Shown here: positions 1 to 13,031 of the stretch, piece after piece | Numbering within the stretch: the first letter of the stretch is position 1 | Layout: each line of letters starts with the position of its first letter | Assembly: GCA_034766995.1 (NCBI GenBank) | Contig: CM068322.1 | Coordinates: 4,790,589 to 4,854,588 of the forward strand | DNA: 64,000 nt | Source: Acanthacorydalis orientalis | Taxonomy: Eukaryota > Arthropoda > Insecta > Megaloptera > Corydalidae | Reading direction: 5' to 3' | Program-made: the position numbers and the translations under genes | The notes under the pieces: generated by a model | What the model was told of the DNA's origin: nothing | The model's database searches: none | Seen by the model: the letters and a program-made list of their open reading frames with translations, nothing else

Positions 1-943
1 ATTATTTCAATCAATTTATAATGTAATATAACTAATCATTACACAGTTGTTTGTATACATTCTTTTTTGGTTAGTGCTCATAAATTGCATTTGTAGCCAA
101 AGTAGCCTATATTTAGATAAAATAATATAATTTTTCTATGATAATAATCGATATAAAATTAATAATGATATGCAAGAGATTAAAAACATTCAGTATTTTT
201 TAACCTTAATTTGTTATTCTATTAGCTGTTTCTTCACTTGTATTGTCTAATTTGATATTTTATATAAATATAGTTGAGACATTTAGTAATTTCATTTTCT
301 TCAAGACACTATTTCTTTACTATGTCATCTCATCACAATATTGAAAATAATTTTATTAATAAAAATATGTAATTTTAATAACGACTTTACGTCATAAAAT
401 TAACTTTAACTACCACAAAACTGAACATATGAAGTACTTATGGTATATCTAATTGAAAATCTGTTCTTTATATGTTTTTACTAACACCCTTTTACAACAT
501 TTACTACCCATTTACAGAATGAACTTTCATTTTTGATCGCAATTATTTATCTCATAGAATCAGATATTTTTATCTATTGAACAGTTAAGCAGCCATACAA
601 GTAATTTTCTGCTTCAATTTGTACGCACGTGTGATAAACTTCAAATTTCAAATAAACAATTTATTTGCAACAAAAAGTTTAATGTACCTTATTGCGATGT
701 CAAATAAAACCTACAGTCACTTGTAACAATTCTCGTCCATGCCACATGGTACAATGTATATCGTAAACTTTTTCGATTCGATAAAATTTCAAACAAATGC
801 GACTCCATGATATTGTGTTCAATACTCTTACAACTGTCGACATATTTTATTTTTTAAGATTAAACACATTTGAAAAGAATTAAATAATATTATAATTCTT
901 TTATTTATATAATTGTTAGATAAATATTTTTTCTTGTTTTACT

Positions 944-974
<31 letters not shown>

Positions 975-1309
975 AGAGTGATATTTAACTGTTTCTTAAA
1001 TAACAATTTAATATATAAAGTAAAGCAAAATTACCGAATTAGAACCAGAAAATTTCCCTAACACAGTCGAAATTAATTTTCAACATAGCTATTCTGTACA
1101 ATTGATACATAATTGTTAAAGCAAAAAATATAATTTTTTATTAGCGTTTTATCATCATTTCCTAAAAGTTATATTTGATCTCGTATGAACAGTTTTTTTA
1201 TTGTTAGCTTTATAATTAACTTTTCAAATATTAAACTCTCATGATTATAGTTTTTAGTAGTGGCTTAATTTCCATATATAAATACATTTTTGACAACCCG
1301 ACAAATCAC
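1..1309. other. AT-rich spacer, no gene seen
   Basis: No open frame with recognisable protein similarity and no RNA gene was seen. A short (TA)n tract with a TATG tail lies at about 943-976. Nothing else stands out from the AT-rich background. Confidence 0.6.
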
Positions 1310-1412
1310 AAAAAACGTTTTGGTCAACAATGTTCCAAAAATCATTATTAATTATTTTGATTGTTGCTTATGGCTCTTTTAATAACTATGACATTATCCT
1401 AGAGAACTGATT
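1310..1412. repeat. possible half copy of the palindromic MITE family
   Basis: The stretch containing GATTGTTGCTTATGG followed by a diverged AACTATGACATTATC resembles the left arm of the palindromic MITE that is complete at 8886-9283 and recurs elsewhere in this window. Only one arm is visible and the match is diverged, so this is a weak call. Confidence 0.25.
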
Positions 1413-1969
1413 AATTGCAATGACCAGAAAGTTATTTAATCGCAATAATAGTTTTTGACATTTTAGTTAAATTTCGTTTTAATAAATTAACTTTTCACAA
1501 TTTCTCGCTTTTGTTCATTTTCTCGCAAATACGAAAACTTTTCGGACTAAATTTTTTAATAATTTATTATTGATTGTTCATCACACATTTCAATGTTGAT
1601 CATATTATTTTCTGGATATCATTTTTTTGCTGATCGGAAATTAATTCTGTTAACCTGAAGGTTTCTGTTAATGTAAATAATTTAATTTAACAGGTGCATT
1701 ATAATGAAAATATTCATTTTGATCGCATTTTTTTCATTTTTAAAGTATGAAGACCCAAAATAAGATAAATTTGACTTTTATAATTTTTGACAAATTTTTT
1801 TTCTTTAATACATATAACTCAAAGAACTCCTCCTATATAACTTTCTAATATCTTAAAAAATAATATGCTAGTATTTTTAAATATTAATAGTGTTTATTGA
1901 TAAATATTTAAAAGGATAAATATCTTTTTCTTACTTGAAGAATGTATTTATATATATATATATATATTT

Positions 1970-2003
<34 letters not shown>

Positions 2004-2274
2004 ATAATTATAAAATATTTCTCTAACTGCTTTTGTTGAAAGTATTTATTTGAGTAATATATTTCCAAATTGAATTACCGAGTTGTTAAAAATTTATATT
2101 TTATATATTTGCTATTTTACTCTCGTCAATAATATTACTAATGGTTTCTAAATTTAATGAACAATTACTCAATAATTGAATTAGGAAAAATAATAATTGT
2201 AATGAAAATGTTAAATAATATTTCGATTCTTTCAACATTGGTGTAAAATTAACATTCACTTAGTTACGGTCCAT
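1413..2274. other. AT-rich spacer with (TA)n tract
   Basis: No gene is visible. A (TA)n microsatellite interrupted once by TTTGTT occupies about 1948-2001. Confidence 0.6.
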
Positions 2275-2775
2275 TAATATTTTCTACAACTGCCAAGTGG
2301 AGATACGCATTTGTGTACAAATACTCGCGCTTATTAGAAAATGACGTATATAACCAACCCCACGGCCTGTGAAAAAAGGTCTATACATCAAAATCGGCCC
2401 ATTTAATTCAATTCAATCAGAACAGTGAAGGCAGTTTTGCGTAAACTAACTGACATTTCTGTGTTCCATATTATAAAGTGGCTGAACCGAGTCGATGTAT
2501 CCAGTGCTAAATGTGCAGCTGTTTCGAACCCATTTATCACCGTATCAATCGACAAATTTTCGTATGACAAGGATCAAGAATTATCCTACTCATACTTTAT
2601 CGCTTATCAATGTTTGTATCTTTTTTTATACAGAACTGCAATTATGCGTTATGAATATTTTTCGTCATTCGCACACCATGACAAATTTTGTAGAACAGTA
2701 TGTATGGATGTGGAATAGGTCTGTCGCCTTCGTATCCATTCTATACATAACTCAATTTTATGGTTTTATAATATA
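2275..2775 (+). other. unassigned patch with a 97-codon open frame
   Basis: This patch is a little richer in GC than its surroundings and holds an open frame at 2425-2718. That frame begins with GTG, not ATG, and I do not recognise the translation. A TATA-like TATATAAC at 2347-2354 lies about 78 bp before the frame, but no initiator motif sits at the expected distance. It could be an old element, a leader exon or chance. No function is proposed. Confidence 0.15.
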
Positions 2776-5079
2776 AATACAGTTTAGTGTGTGTGTATTT
2801 GTGTTCGATGTTTTATATGATACCATTTTTATATTTTTCATACAAACATCATAAATTTTATACTGTGTTACAGATAATTCAATCGGTTTTATCATCTAGT
2901 TTTTTTATTACGTTATGAATCCGTAAACTAAAATTCTATAGAAATGTTGAAAGATAAGAAAACATAAAAGCCGGATATGTTTTATAGAATATTTAATCAC
3001 TTTTTGGATACAGTAATAATTTCTGAGAGATTGTAAACACGAATATACGAGTAAACGTAGTTGTTAGTACTAATGAAATTTTGGTGGTATTTATTCAAAT
3101 TTTTTTATTTTATAAGATTTTTATTTTTTTACAACACTGAAAACAAATACGAAAATATGGTAATAATATTGATTGAAACGATCCATTAAAACGTCTTTAT
3201 ATTATTAAATAATTAAGTAGTTACTTTTTTAAAATAACAAATTTACATGCATTTTCTTGTTTTTAATTTTATACGTAAAATTAAATATCATTTAGATTTT
3301 TATCTCTTAATATTTTAATTTTAAACTCTAACAAACGTTATATTTATTTTAAAATTATAATCAACCATTTATTTACATGTGTTTAATTGAAATCCGAAAA
3401 TTTTTCATAAATTAATATTGCATTTGGAACAACAAATGAAATTCATTATCGTACTTTTATGCATAATTACAAATTAAAATCTATTTTTTTTCATGAAATT
3501 CAGCAACCAATGATCATATTCATTTAATAATTGTTATATGTTAGTTTATATAGAAACAAAAATATTAATAAATATTTTTTAGAATAAAATAAATTTTAAT
3601 CCATCTTCCTGCTTAATTTTCAATCTACGATATTTTCTTGGTGATAGCTCAAGTGAAGTGCTAAAGGACTCGGGTAAATTGTTTAAGAAAAAGCGGAAAA
3701 CTTACAATACTTAATGGTCTTCTTAATTCAATAATTGATATTTAATATAAAATAGAATTATCTGAATTATTCTGTGCTATTAAGCAGAAAAGACATTAAA
3801 ATTTATTACATCAAAATGAATGGCTTATATAGGTAAATATTATATATTATTTTGAAAATTTTAACCAGAGAATTTTGAAAATGATGTGAATAAATATTTT
3901 ATTTTTATTAGAGAAATGAAGGTTAGGAATTTTTTTAGTTTAATACATGAATTTTCACTGTCAACATCATATGGACTTTTTTATGATTGAAATATTCAGT
4001 AATTGAATATCGAAGATTTTATTTTTTATACACATCTTAATGGTAATTCCATTATATTCAGACTGAAAATTAGCACTACTATTCCGTTAAGGAAATAATG
4101 AAGATACATGTGCAAATATTGCGTTTAAATTTAAGCGAAAATTTATATTAAAAGTTTTCTATGAGAGAATTTGATAAGTAAATTGTATAATAAATCAAGA
4201 CATTTTTAAATCATGCGAAATTAAAGATATTTTTGTGAAAATTTTATCGCATTGATTTAGTAAAATTTAATTAATTTCATATCGACTGTCACTTGATGGA
4301 TTTAAATAGCTTTATAACTCCCGTATTAAAATTATAATAATTATGAAAATTAACAGTATTTTGCAAATTTGTCTCACCGAAAGTTTTTATACCATTATTT
4401 ATAATTTATAGTATCACAATGAGTCATTTTTTTTAAAAAAATCTCAGTTTTATGTATCTATATATATATATATACTCGGAAATTCCATAAGTTATATTTG
4501 TTTATTCAGCCTAATTCAGTTGAAGATAACAAAAAATTCTATGGCGAAAACATTATCAAAATAAATTTAGTTGTTAGATACATAAAAAAGTTAACTACTA
4601 ACAAATGTGCTTCTTACGCTATAAGTTATTGTGTATATGTTTAACTTCTCATTGACAGGAAATACATACTAGTTCATTCATAATTGCAAATGTTTCAATC
4701 TCGAATGATTTCTTAAAACGCCATGACCGGCACAATCACATAATCATAATCAGTCACAATGTGATAACTTCCATTCGAAATTTTAAAAAGTAATGTGTTT
4801 GAAACATCTACAAAAGTCTTAAACACTGTTAAGTCGAGATTGGGATATAAATTAATTTAGATCTAACAGCCACATTTTTACATATGTTAGAAAAGCCTGA
4901 ACAATAGATAGCGCATACGCATCCTGTAACATATCAGCAGGATTATTTTTAAAAGGTTAACTTATAACTTAATTCGCTCTGCGAGAACTGGAAAACAATT
5001 ATTTTTCATTTATAATGTTTCTAAATTAATTTAAAAGTACAGTGACAATTTAATAAGTGTAGACAAATGCTGACACACC
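2776..5079. other. AT-rich spacer, no gene seen
   Basis: Continuous AT-rich DNA with short homopolymer runs and a brief (TA)n near 4458-4474. I see no coding, RNA or repeat structure that can be named. Confidence 0.6.
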
Positions 5080-5095
5080 TATATATACGTGTGTG

Positions 5096-5156
<61 letters not shown>
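5080..5156. repeat. (TA)n microsatellite
   Basis: A pure AT dinucleotide run covers 5101-5150, preceded by a GTGTGTATGT stretch. It is one of more than thirty such tracts in the window. Confidence 0.95.
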
Positions 5157-5757
5157 TTTAATGAATTATGATAAAAATATTTAAAACAAAAAAATATTAT
5201 GCTATGAAACTGATTGCTGTAGGTAAAAAAATCATGGTATTATTTTAAGGCAACAATAAAAAAACGTGGTTGTTACATTTACCCGTCGAGAAAATCATAA
5301 ACGTGAAAGTAAACACAAAGAATGCTAAAAATAACGATTGTAATGAAAATTCCGATGCTTAAAACATTTTTAATAAATTTGAAGAATAAAAATGATCGAA
5401 CATTTATTTTGTAATGTGGTTTACTTTTGAATGAAAATAGTGTTTCTATTTTTGTTTTTGTTTTTCTTGCGTTCTATTATTTATATATTTCATTTAATAT
5501 ATAAAAAATCTTTTGTTCGTTATATAATAATTTTATTATAACTATTAAAATACTGTTACCAAAAAAATAATAAAAATTATTCCATTTCGCGAAATAATCA
5601 ATATTGAACATAGTCTAGTAAAAATTGATATCATTGATAAATAAATTATTACTTTACAAAACTAAATACCGCTTTACGATAACGAAGATCTCTTCATTAA
5701 TAAAATAAAGCATTCATATTCTGCTTATTCGTACAGACATGAATATTATTATTAATA

Positions 5758-6586
5758 CGAGAGTTGTTTGATAAGTAAGGTAAGAAGCAAGTTAAATACC
5801 ATTTTTTTGGAAAAAAACTATTTTATTTCCTAAAATAGTATCCATTGACAGCTATACACTTGGTCCAGTGAGTCTGAAAAAGACTCACTGACGGCCGAGA
5901 TGACTTCCTTATTCGAAGGGACTTTCTTCCCATTGAATCAAATTTTCAAGTTTGGGAAGAGGAAGAAGTTGCACGGGGCCAAGTCCGAAGTACAGGGTGG
6001 ATGGGCAAACAATTCAAAGCCTAATTTGTGTCATTTTGCTATTGAGATGATCGATTTGTGGGGCGGTGCGTTGTCCAAATGAAAGAACTTCTTGTCCGCC
6101 AAACTTGTCCATTTTTGTTCCAGCTTTTCTTTCAGAGTGTCCAATAATGTTGCATAATAGGCTTCTGTTATCGTTTTTGGCTTCGCTAAGTAGTCAATCA
6201 GGATGATTCCTTGGAAAACTGAAAAAACTGTGGCCATCATCTTCTCAGCCGACAAAACGGTCTTCGTCATCTTCGGCGCACTTTCACCAGTCATTATCCA
6301 CTAGATTGACTGCAGCTTCAACTCCGGTGTGTGGTGGTGGATCCATCCATGTAATGTTTCGTCCAAATAAAAATCGATGGAAAAAGGCTTGCTTTGTTTT
6401 TTCCATTTTTGCGGTAACTGTTACAATGCTCAATTCAACCATCTGTAGAACGTGAACAACTCGTCACTTCTGGGTGAAATTTCACCTATCGTTGTTTGAA
6501 TAGTGACACTTGATATCCGTGATGTTACCAAATGAATAGTATCGCCATCTTATCGAAATTTTACCAAACGTATCAAACGACCCTTG
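5758..6586 (-). mobile_element. mariner-like element, internally deleted (829 bp)
   Basis: The ends are inverted repeats: the left end CGAGAGTTGTTTGATA matches the reverse complement of the right end, CAAGGGTCGTTTGATA. Each end is flanked by TA (5756-5757 and 6587-6588), the target duplication of Tc1/mariner elements. A transposase remnant lies inside on the minus strand. Full mariners are near 1.3 kb, so about a third is missing, mostly the N-terminal DNA-binding half. Confidence is high for family and ends. Confidence 0.88.
5830..6360 (-). pseudogene. mariner transposase, middle and C-terminal part, broken
   Basis: This is the remnant of a DDE transposase that would cut and join the element ends. 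An 87-codon open stretch (6031-6294) carries the central block GIILIDYLAKPKTITEAYY and the second catalytic block FHLDNAPPHKS. After a stop the same frame continues with AHPPCTSDLAPCNFFLFPNL, the family's PPYSPDLAPCDFFLFP motif in which the third catalytic Asp has become Asn. Upstream, WIHHHTPE matches the region after the first Asp, but that Asp and the helix-turn-helix part are not found. It cannot be active. It lies inside the element at 5758-6586. Confidence 0.85.
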
Positions 6587-7163
6587 TATTATATTAGCCA
6601 CAAACAATATGGTCATTATTAGTTTCAACTAAATTTTATCGTTATTTTTCTAACATTTTTAGGCTTATTTATTCTGTAGCAAACGTCAGAAAATATAGGC
6701 AAATACTTAAAAGTAATGAATTAAATCATACTTGACATCAAATAGGAAAAATATATAATGTTCTTTCTAAATAAAACCAATATGTGCATATGGATCATAA
6801 AATAATATAGAATCCGTTTCTAAATAATGACATTTATGAAAATTGAATCTCGTATGAGTATTCTTAGAAAAGTGAATTATTTTTTTTTAACTTTTATAAA
6901 GTTTAATTGTAAACCGCGATATTTAGAGTTCAGAGAGAAGTACAATGCGTTTCACTAATAGAACAAAGTCTCATGATATCACTTTTGAAATTTCATAGAT
7001 TTTTTGAAATCATATAAACTGAAATTATTCTGAATGAAAGTTCTGTCATTTTGAAAAAAAATGGAATAGATATATATTTTTAATTAAAAGTTAAAGTTCT
7101 TCATATGAGGAAAATGTTACTCTTGTCAGCCATATTATTACAAAGTAAAAATTGTATTAAATA
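6587..7163. other. spacer between two mariners
   Basis: AT-rich sequence without recognisable features. Confidence 0.6.
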
Positions 7164-8534
7164 TTTTCTGATCAAAAAGTTTCAGAAATTTCTATTTTAA
7201 AAGATCCGCGCAAATCCAACGTTAATTATTTTTAAATGATATGTATATATAATGAAAAATTTGTATATATAAAAAAATATATAAAGATATGTATATTATT
7301 ATATGTAAATAGATTTTTTTAACGATTGTTGGTAATTATTTTATTGTAACCAATACTAATAATTATTACGATCTCTGAAACCAATTGTGAACAGTGATGT
7401 TTTTGTAAAGTAGTGCTTGGTGTGTTCGGTTAATTTTACTATGTCTAAATTTATCGAGCAGCGAGTTTGTATTATTTTTTGTGTCAAAAGAGAAATTTCT
7501 TGTGCTAGAAAGTTTATAATGTTGGAAAAAGTATTTGAAGATAAGTGTTTATCGAAAACGAGGGCATATTAGTGGTACATTTTGTTTAAGGAAAGCCGAG
7601 AGTCTATAGAAGATGACCCTCGTTTGGGATGAGTATCGACATCAACCGACGAAGAACGTGTTAAGAAAGTAAAGGATTTGATTTAGAATAATCTTCGACT
7701 GACTATGCAAGGGATTACTAATGATGTCGGCATATTATATGGACCTTGCTAAACCATTTTGAACGATACTTTGCATTAGAACGTGTATCAGTGAAACTTG
7801 TGCTAAGAACCCTAAATTTTAAACAAAATAGCGTCATAAAAATGTTGTCACCAAGATGATATCTGGAGTATCTAAAGCTTCCACGTTTATGAAACGCATC
7901 ACAAGTAGAAATGAGACTTGGGTGTATTATTGAAGATTTGTTGTTGTTGGATTTGACTTCAAAAAAAGCATCAATCATTCAAATGGTAAAGTTAAGGTGA
8001 AGTGAGACTAGAGAGACTGATAAATTCGATCAAAGTTCTTTTGACTGTTTTTGTTGACTGTTTTGACTTTGATTATCATGGTATGGTCCACCAAGAATTT
8101 CTTTTAAAGTGTCAAACAGTCAACACGGAGTATTACTTTACATTTATGTATATATATATATATATATATATAATAACTGTTTACATTTCAATTCTTACTT
8201 GCGATTTTTTGTCCAAAAATTCAACCCACATCATCTCTCACAAGCACCTCAATCGGCTGACCAAGCCCCCGTATGACATTTTGTACTCCGCAAACTCAAA
8301 TTTCTGCTACGAGGACGCCATTTCGACTCTGTTAAACCAATTAAAAAAGTATGTGAACCAGCTGAAAGACATACTGTCAATCAACTACGAACGATGTATC
8401 GAAAACTGATTGGAGCGTTAGTGTAATACTATTGCAAGTAACAGAGAATACTTTGAAGACGATAAAATAAATTTTGGTTAATATTCAAATATTTCGCGTT
8501 TTATTTTAAAATACCTTAAACTTTGTGATCAAGG
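7164..8534 (+). mobile_element. mariner-like element, full length but decayed
   Basis: The left end contains TGATCAAAAAGTTTCAG. The reverse complement of the right end reads TGATCACAAAGTTTAAG. TA dinucleotides lie at both borders (7162-7163 and 8535-8536); the left end carries about three extra T residues, so its exact start is uncertain by a few bases. The size of about 1.37 kb is right for a complete mariner. It encodes a broken transposase on the plus strand and contains a (TA)n tract at 8147-8171. Confidence 0.8.
7441..8470 (+). pseudogene. mariner transposase pseudogene
   Basis: The reading starts at ATG 7441 with an N-terminal helix-turn-helix region (FCVKREISCARKFIML, then KTRAY, EDDPRLG and STSTDEERVKKVKDLI), with several stops. 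The middle shows MVHQEFLLKCQTVNTEYY, equivalent to VVHKEFVPPGQTVNQVFY in the better copy at 23242-23940. The block that should carry the second catalytic Asp is absent; a (TA)n run sits in its place. The C-terminus is seen as DFLSKNSTHIIS, then YERCIEN and, after stops, IASNREYFEDDKI. The same subfamily as the 23 kb copy is inferred. Function is lost. Confidence 0.8.
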
Positions 8535-8885
8535 TAGTAAATGACGTGAATAAAAAACTGTTTCTCTATTTTCCATTTATCATTTTTCCATATATTTTGT
8601 GGACCTTATGTGTTATTTCGAATGGTTAATATTTTATGTGTAGGAAAAATGTATTAACATTAAGATTGAGATCTCAAATATAACAGATTTACTAGTATTT
8701 GAAATTCTAATTTCTTTAAAGTGCTCATGAATACATCATCTTATTGGCCTTAAGTTTCAGTTTTTTTTAGTTTTGTTTTTAACTGGAATAATTTGCATTA
8801 TAGACACATATTATTAATATTATCCGACGTAGATGAAGGATATTCATACTACCATGCATGTAAAAGTGGATTACAAAAAACGATA
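8535..8885. other. spacer
   Basis: AT-rich, nothing recognised. Confidence 0.55.
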
Positions 8886-9283
8886 CCAGGGTAATCCAAA
8901 GAAAAGGTTTAGTTACAAAAATAAAGTTTTATATTCTACGAATTATTTTTTTTTTCACTCCACAATTCACATCAACAATTTTTGACCAGAAGTATTTAAT
9001 AAATTATAATTATTTTCAATTATTATTTATGCTCATTTTGATGGTAACGTCATAATCATCAGTGCCAAGGCACAGAAAAGATTTTCCTGTACTTTGACGT
9101 TCTGAGAAAAATGACGTTACCATCAAAATGCATATAAGTGACAATTGAAAAGAATTATTAAAATTTATTGAATATTTTTGAACAAAAAATTTTATGTGGT
9201 TTGTGAAATGAAAGATAAAAGAAATTATTTGTGAAATATAAAATCTTATGTTTGTAACTAAACTTTTGGTCCACGTCACTCTG
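8886..9283. mobile_element. palindromic MITE, complete copy (398 bp)
   Basis: Nearly the whole unit is one long inverted repeat. The left end contains AAAGGTTTAGTTACAAA and the right end, read on the other strand, AAAAGTTTAGTTACAAA. The arms also pair at the A-rich segments, and near the centre GATGGTAACGTCAT pairs with ATGACGTTACCATC. TA lies at both borders (8884-8885 and 9284-9285), which suggests mobilisation by a Tc1/mariner-type transposase. There is no coding capacity of its own. Related copies occur near 18.7, 20.9, 30.9, 60.4 and 61.6 kb. Confidence 0.8.
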
Positions 9284-9285
9284 TA

Positions 9286-11371
9286 TTTCTTTTTGTAGTT
9301 CACAATTACATACATAATGAAATTAATATCCAAAATCTACGTTGGATAATGTTAATAATACAAGTCATCAATGCAAATTATGTGATTTAAAACGAAAATA
9401 AAATACGAAATTCAAGTTTAAGGTCAGTAAGATGATACATTCTTGAGCACTTATAAAAGTGCTATAAGAAACTCTCATTTCGAATGCCAGTAATTATGTT
9501 ATATTTGAGATCACAAATTGAGCTACAGTGTTTGATTTTATATTTTTCAATTTTTAAAAAAGCTTAAAACGTCTTCACATATATTTAATGAATATCTTTA
9601 CAGCATACACACTTGTTTATGTTGCTATTTTCTTATTTTTGGCTATTAACGAAAATCTAGCTAAATTGATTAAGCGGAGAGCAGAAATAAGGATAACGCA
9701 CGGTTCGGTTTTCTCGGCTGTACACAGCACAAGTAACTTAATTGCTATGTTCTAAACATTAAACACTTGAATTTTGTTCGTAAACGAAATATTTCGGCTT
9801 ATTACTCGAAAACGGTCATATAAAAAAACTGTTGTGAACTAATTGTGACTTATTGTGAAAGGCGAAAATATTTTCAGTATTATCCTTAATAATTCACTTT
9901 TGTAAATACAGGAAAATTTATATCTACAGTCTATGTATGATTATGTTGGTGATATGATTATTAAGTGAAAGTTATAGTTGTTAAAAAATGGACACAAAAT
10001 AGATTTTGGTACTATAATTAAATTGACCAGTACGAATAAAATTTTACACTCAAGAAACTTCACATTTTGACAAGTGAAAATACTTTTGTGAAAGTAAGAA
10101 CAAAATTTCAAGTTCGAATTTAAAATGTATGTAGATGTTTTATAGATTAGATTTTGATTCTCATTTATGTTAGCATATTTGTGAAGAATAAAGAATGAAC
10201 GTGTAATCGAAAACGGCTACGTTTCGTGACATAATAAAATGGATAAAAGTTCAAGCATAAAAAATAGTTAATTATTTGCGACATCTTACACTTTGAAAAT
10301 AGTAGCAAATATATTATCAATACAGCTATTATAATAATTTCTGAATATATTATCAGAAATATTCAGTAAAACAATCATTCAGACAAGAAAGTCAATAATT
10401 TCAAATCTCATTAAAAAAAACTGAATCCTCTTAATTTAAAAAATAAATAATTAACACCAAATTATAAATAACCTACTCTATATTAACAAGTGAACGGTAT
10501 GTTAACATTTGTCATATAAATCCTTCTGGAAATATATTTTTTTTAATAAAATTTCAAAATATGTCTTAATCGCATAGTAAAAATATACGATTTAACTAAA
10601 ATAAAATATATTATCAAAAGTAAAATATCGAGTTTGTAACATGGCAGTGTAGGCAGTATAGCTAGTTACAATATTTTTAAATTGAAAAATATTTATTTTT
10701 TTAAAAAAAAGCAATATTTTGGAACAAAAAATAAATTTAAATTCATTATTGAGTTTAAATTAACTCATATATAAGTAACTCATTATTGAGATATTTATAA
10801 TATTCGGAAAAAATTCAAGTAATCCTTAGTTAAAAACTATAATTTTTCTATATCTCTTATCAAGTTTGTGTATTTCCTGCTTTGGTTTTATCTCTTTAGA
10901 TCATTCTTAAATAATTTTCAACTGGTCATCTTACTTAAGTACGATTATACAATAAGTACTATTCAAATGTTTCAAGAATATAAAGTAGCGCTTACGGAAT
11001 AACTTTTACTTGTTTGTAAATGAAAGCAGAGGATTGATTTTTTTGTCATAAAAAATACATGTTATATTGTAGTCTTAAGAATGTAAACTGAATGTTGATA
11101 TTTATACTTTTTTCTTTATTTTATATAAAATAATTATTTTTTCAAAATATAAATACACTTTATTGACTATGAAAATATTTACTTTTATTGTCATGAAGAG
11201 ATCTGGTATTTTTAAAATTGTTTTTTATCAGTATATGTGTTAGGACTGTTGATCATGTTATTTTATATAATCTTATTTTGTTATTTTGTGATGTTATTTC
11301 AACTCGTGTTCATATTTGTTAAATATTATGTTTAAATATTTAGTTAAATTTTATTTTTGTTTCAAATTGGA
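9286..11371. other. AT-rich spacer, no gene seen
   Basis: About 2 kb of AT-rich sequence. No element ends, coding similarity or RNA features were recognised. Confidence 0.6.
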
Positions 11372-11372
11372 T

Positions 11373-11430
<58 letters not shown>

Positions 11431-11432
11431 AT
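11372..11432. repeat. (TA)n microsatellite
   Basis: TA dinucleotide run with one phase break near 11381. A short minus-strand YI-repeat open frame here is only its translation. Confidence 0.95.
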
Positions 11433-11859
11433 ATTATTTGTATGCATTTAAATGTAGCATAGAAAGCTGAGAAATTATCATTCAAAAGCGTGACATCTCT
11501 AGTATATAAATGGTTTATTATTATAAAATTATAGTAAAAATAATATAAATACAAATGTATTGTAATGTTCTCTTTCTGCAGTTGTTTGTTTAAATGAACG
11601 AATATGTATTATATATGTATAATACGTATGTTTACGACTCATGAATGCTTCTATTTACATGTGTATTTTTAAATACAAAAAAATCGTGCGTACAAAACGT
11701 ACACATGTTTTCTTTTTAATATGCGCAAGAGTAATATTGACTTTGTACCTGACCGAAATTTTCTGTATAAACATAGGAAGAGAGAACTTGATTGAACGTT
11801 CAATATTTTTTGTTGAAATTTTTCGAGTGTTGTGTGTGCTCAGACATGAGCGAATCTAA

Positions 11860-11965
11860 TCGAACAGGCAGGGAGGGCAGCGTGTGTTTGACATAGAGGC
11901 GGTGGTCGCTCGTTCGCGCACTTAGGCAAAGGTCACGAGTTCAAACTTCGCGACTAAAGCAGTAT
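11860..11965 (+). mobile_element. tRNA-like SINE head (degraded)
   Basis: A GC-rich patch in AT-rich DNA contains GGCGGTGGTCGCTCGTTCGC followed by AAGGTCACGAGTTCAAACTT. The second piece fits a polymerase III B box with T-arm (GAGTTCAAACT at 11937-11947), and the first sits about where an A box would be. I could not close an acceptor stem, so a functional tRNA is unlikely. A tRNA-derived SINE is the best reading. A TATA-like TATATAAAAG at 12018-12027 downstream may be unrelated. Confidence 0.4.
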
Positions 11966-13029
11966 CATGTTACGTGTGTGTCGTATGGCCGTCGTCTCGT
12001 TTGACTCACTGAAAGAATATATAAAAGTTTATCGATAGTGAAAAAGCTTGTTGTGTGCGCTGAATGTCGTGTATGTTTTTATCTATCTAGTCTACTTACC
12101 TTTGATCGTTCACCCTACGTATTGATTTATTTATTATGGTTATTTTATGTTGTTCTTTCTTTTAAAAAGTTTCCAACGGTGTCAATGAGTTTAAAATTAG
12201 ATATTTGTATTTCATACTTATATTTAAAATTCAAATTTATTGAAATAACCTAGTATATTTAAACTACTGTAAACCTATAGTAATTATATATTTTTAACTA
12301 TAAAAATTAAATTTTTTATTAAGATTTAATTAAATAAAAATTACTAATGTCACTTTAAATATTTAAATTATTAAAAAAACTCTGCAATTTTTATTGCTGT
12401 TAACTAAATATGTTGTAAATATTTTTTTAAATAACAGGATTTAATTACAATTACATATGAAGAATACATTTCTATAATAAATGTGAATTATATAGATTCA
12501 AACAAAATAACTATAAATAAAAATGAATACAATTGGGGAGATATTTACAGAAAAAATCTCTTAAGTAAATTTACAGGGTTTTAAATTATTGATATGAGAA
12601 AATCAAAACAAATCTTAGCAGTTTATTTTGAATGAACTTAAACAAAAAAAATATGTATTATGAATATAAGTTTCATCTAATCGTCAGCAATTTACAAAAT
12701 GTATTATAGCGTTTAAGTACTCTTATCATAAGTAGTGAAAAAGTTTGTTGTTTTGAAGAAACACTATCAATGAACTTGACAATAAAATTCGTAATGAATA
12801 CATGAAATAAAAAATGTATAAATACACACTCTAAGATATTTATTGTTATCTAAAGTAAGAAAATAAAGAAAACTAAAGCCAAACTTTTTGTTAAATATAT
12901 TCGATATCACAATGTAAATTAGTATTTCAAGTTATCATAACATAAGAAGTTTTGATAACTTTTATCAATCACAATGTGGAATTAAAATATTACAGAAGAG
13001 TATTACATATGGATATACTTATATAGTAA
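11966..13029. other. AT-rich spacer
   Basis: Contains a 71-codon open frame at 12038-12253 that starts with GTG and is not recognised, and a good minus-strand splice-donor match (AAAGGTAAGTAG on the minus strand, near 12095-12106) with no exon support. Otherwise nothing is seen. Confidence 0.5.
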
Positions 13030-13031
13030 TA

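Noticed and set aside
2425..2776. Two overlapping open frames as a small gene
   Set aside because: The longer frame starts with GTG, neither translation is recognisable and no splice or initiator support is convincing.
12093..12108. Strong minus-strand splice donor AAAG|GTAAGTAG
   Set aside because: A single donor match with no partner acceptor or coding exon; expected by chance in this much sequence.
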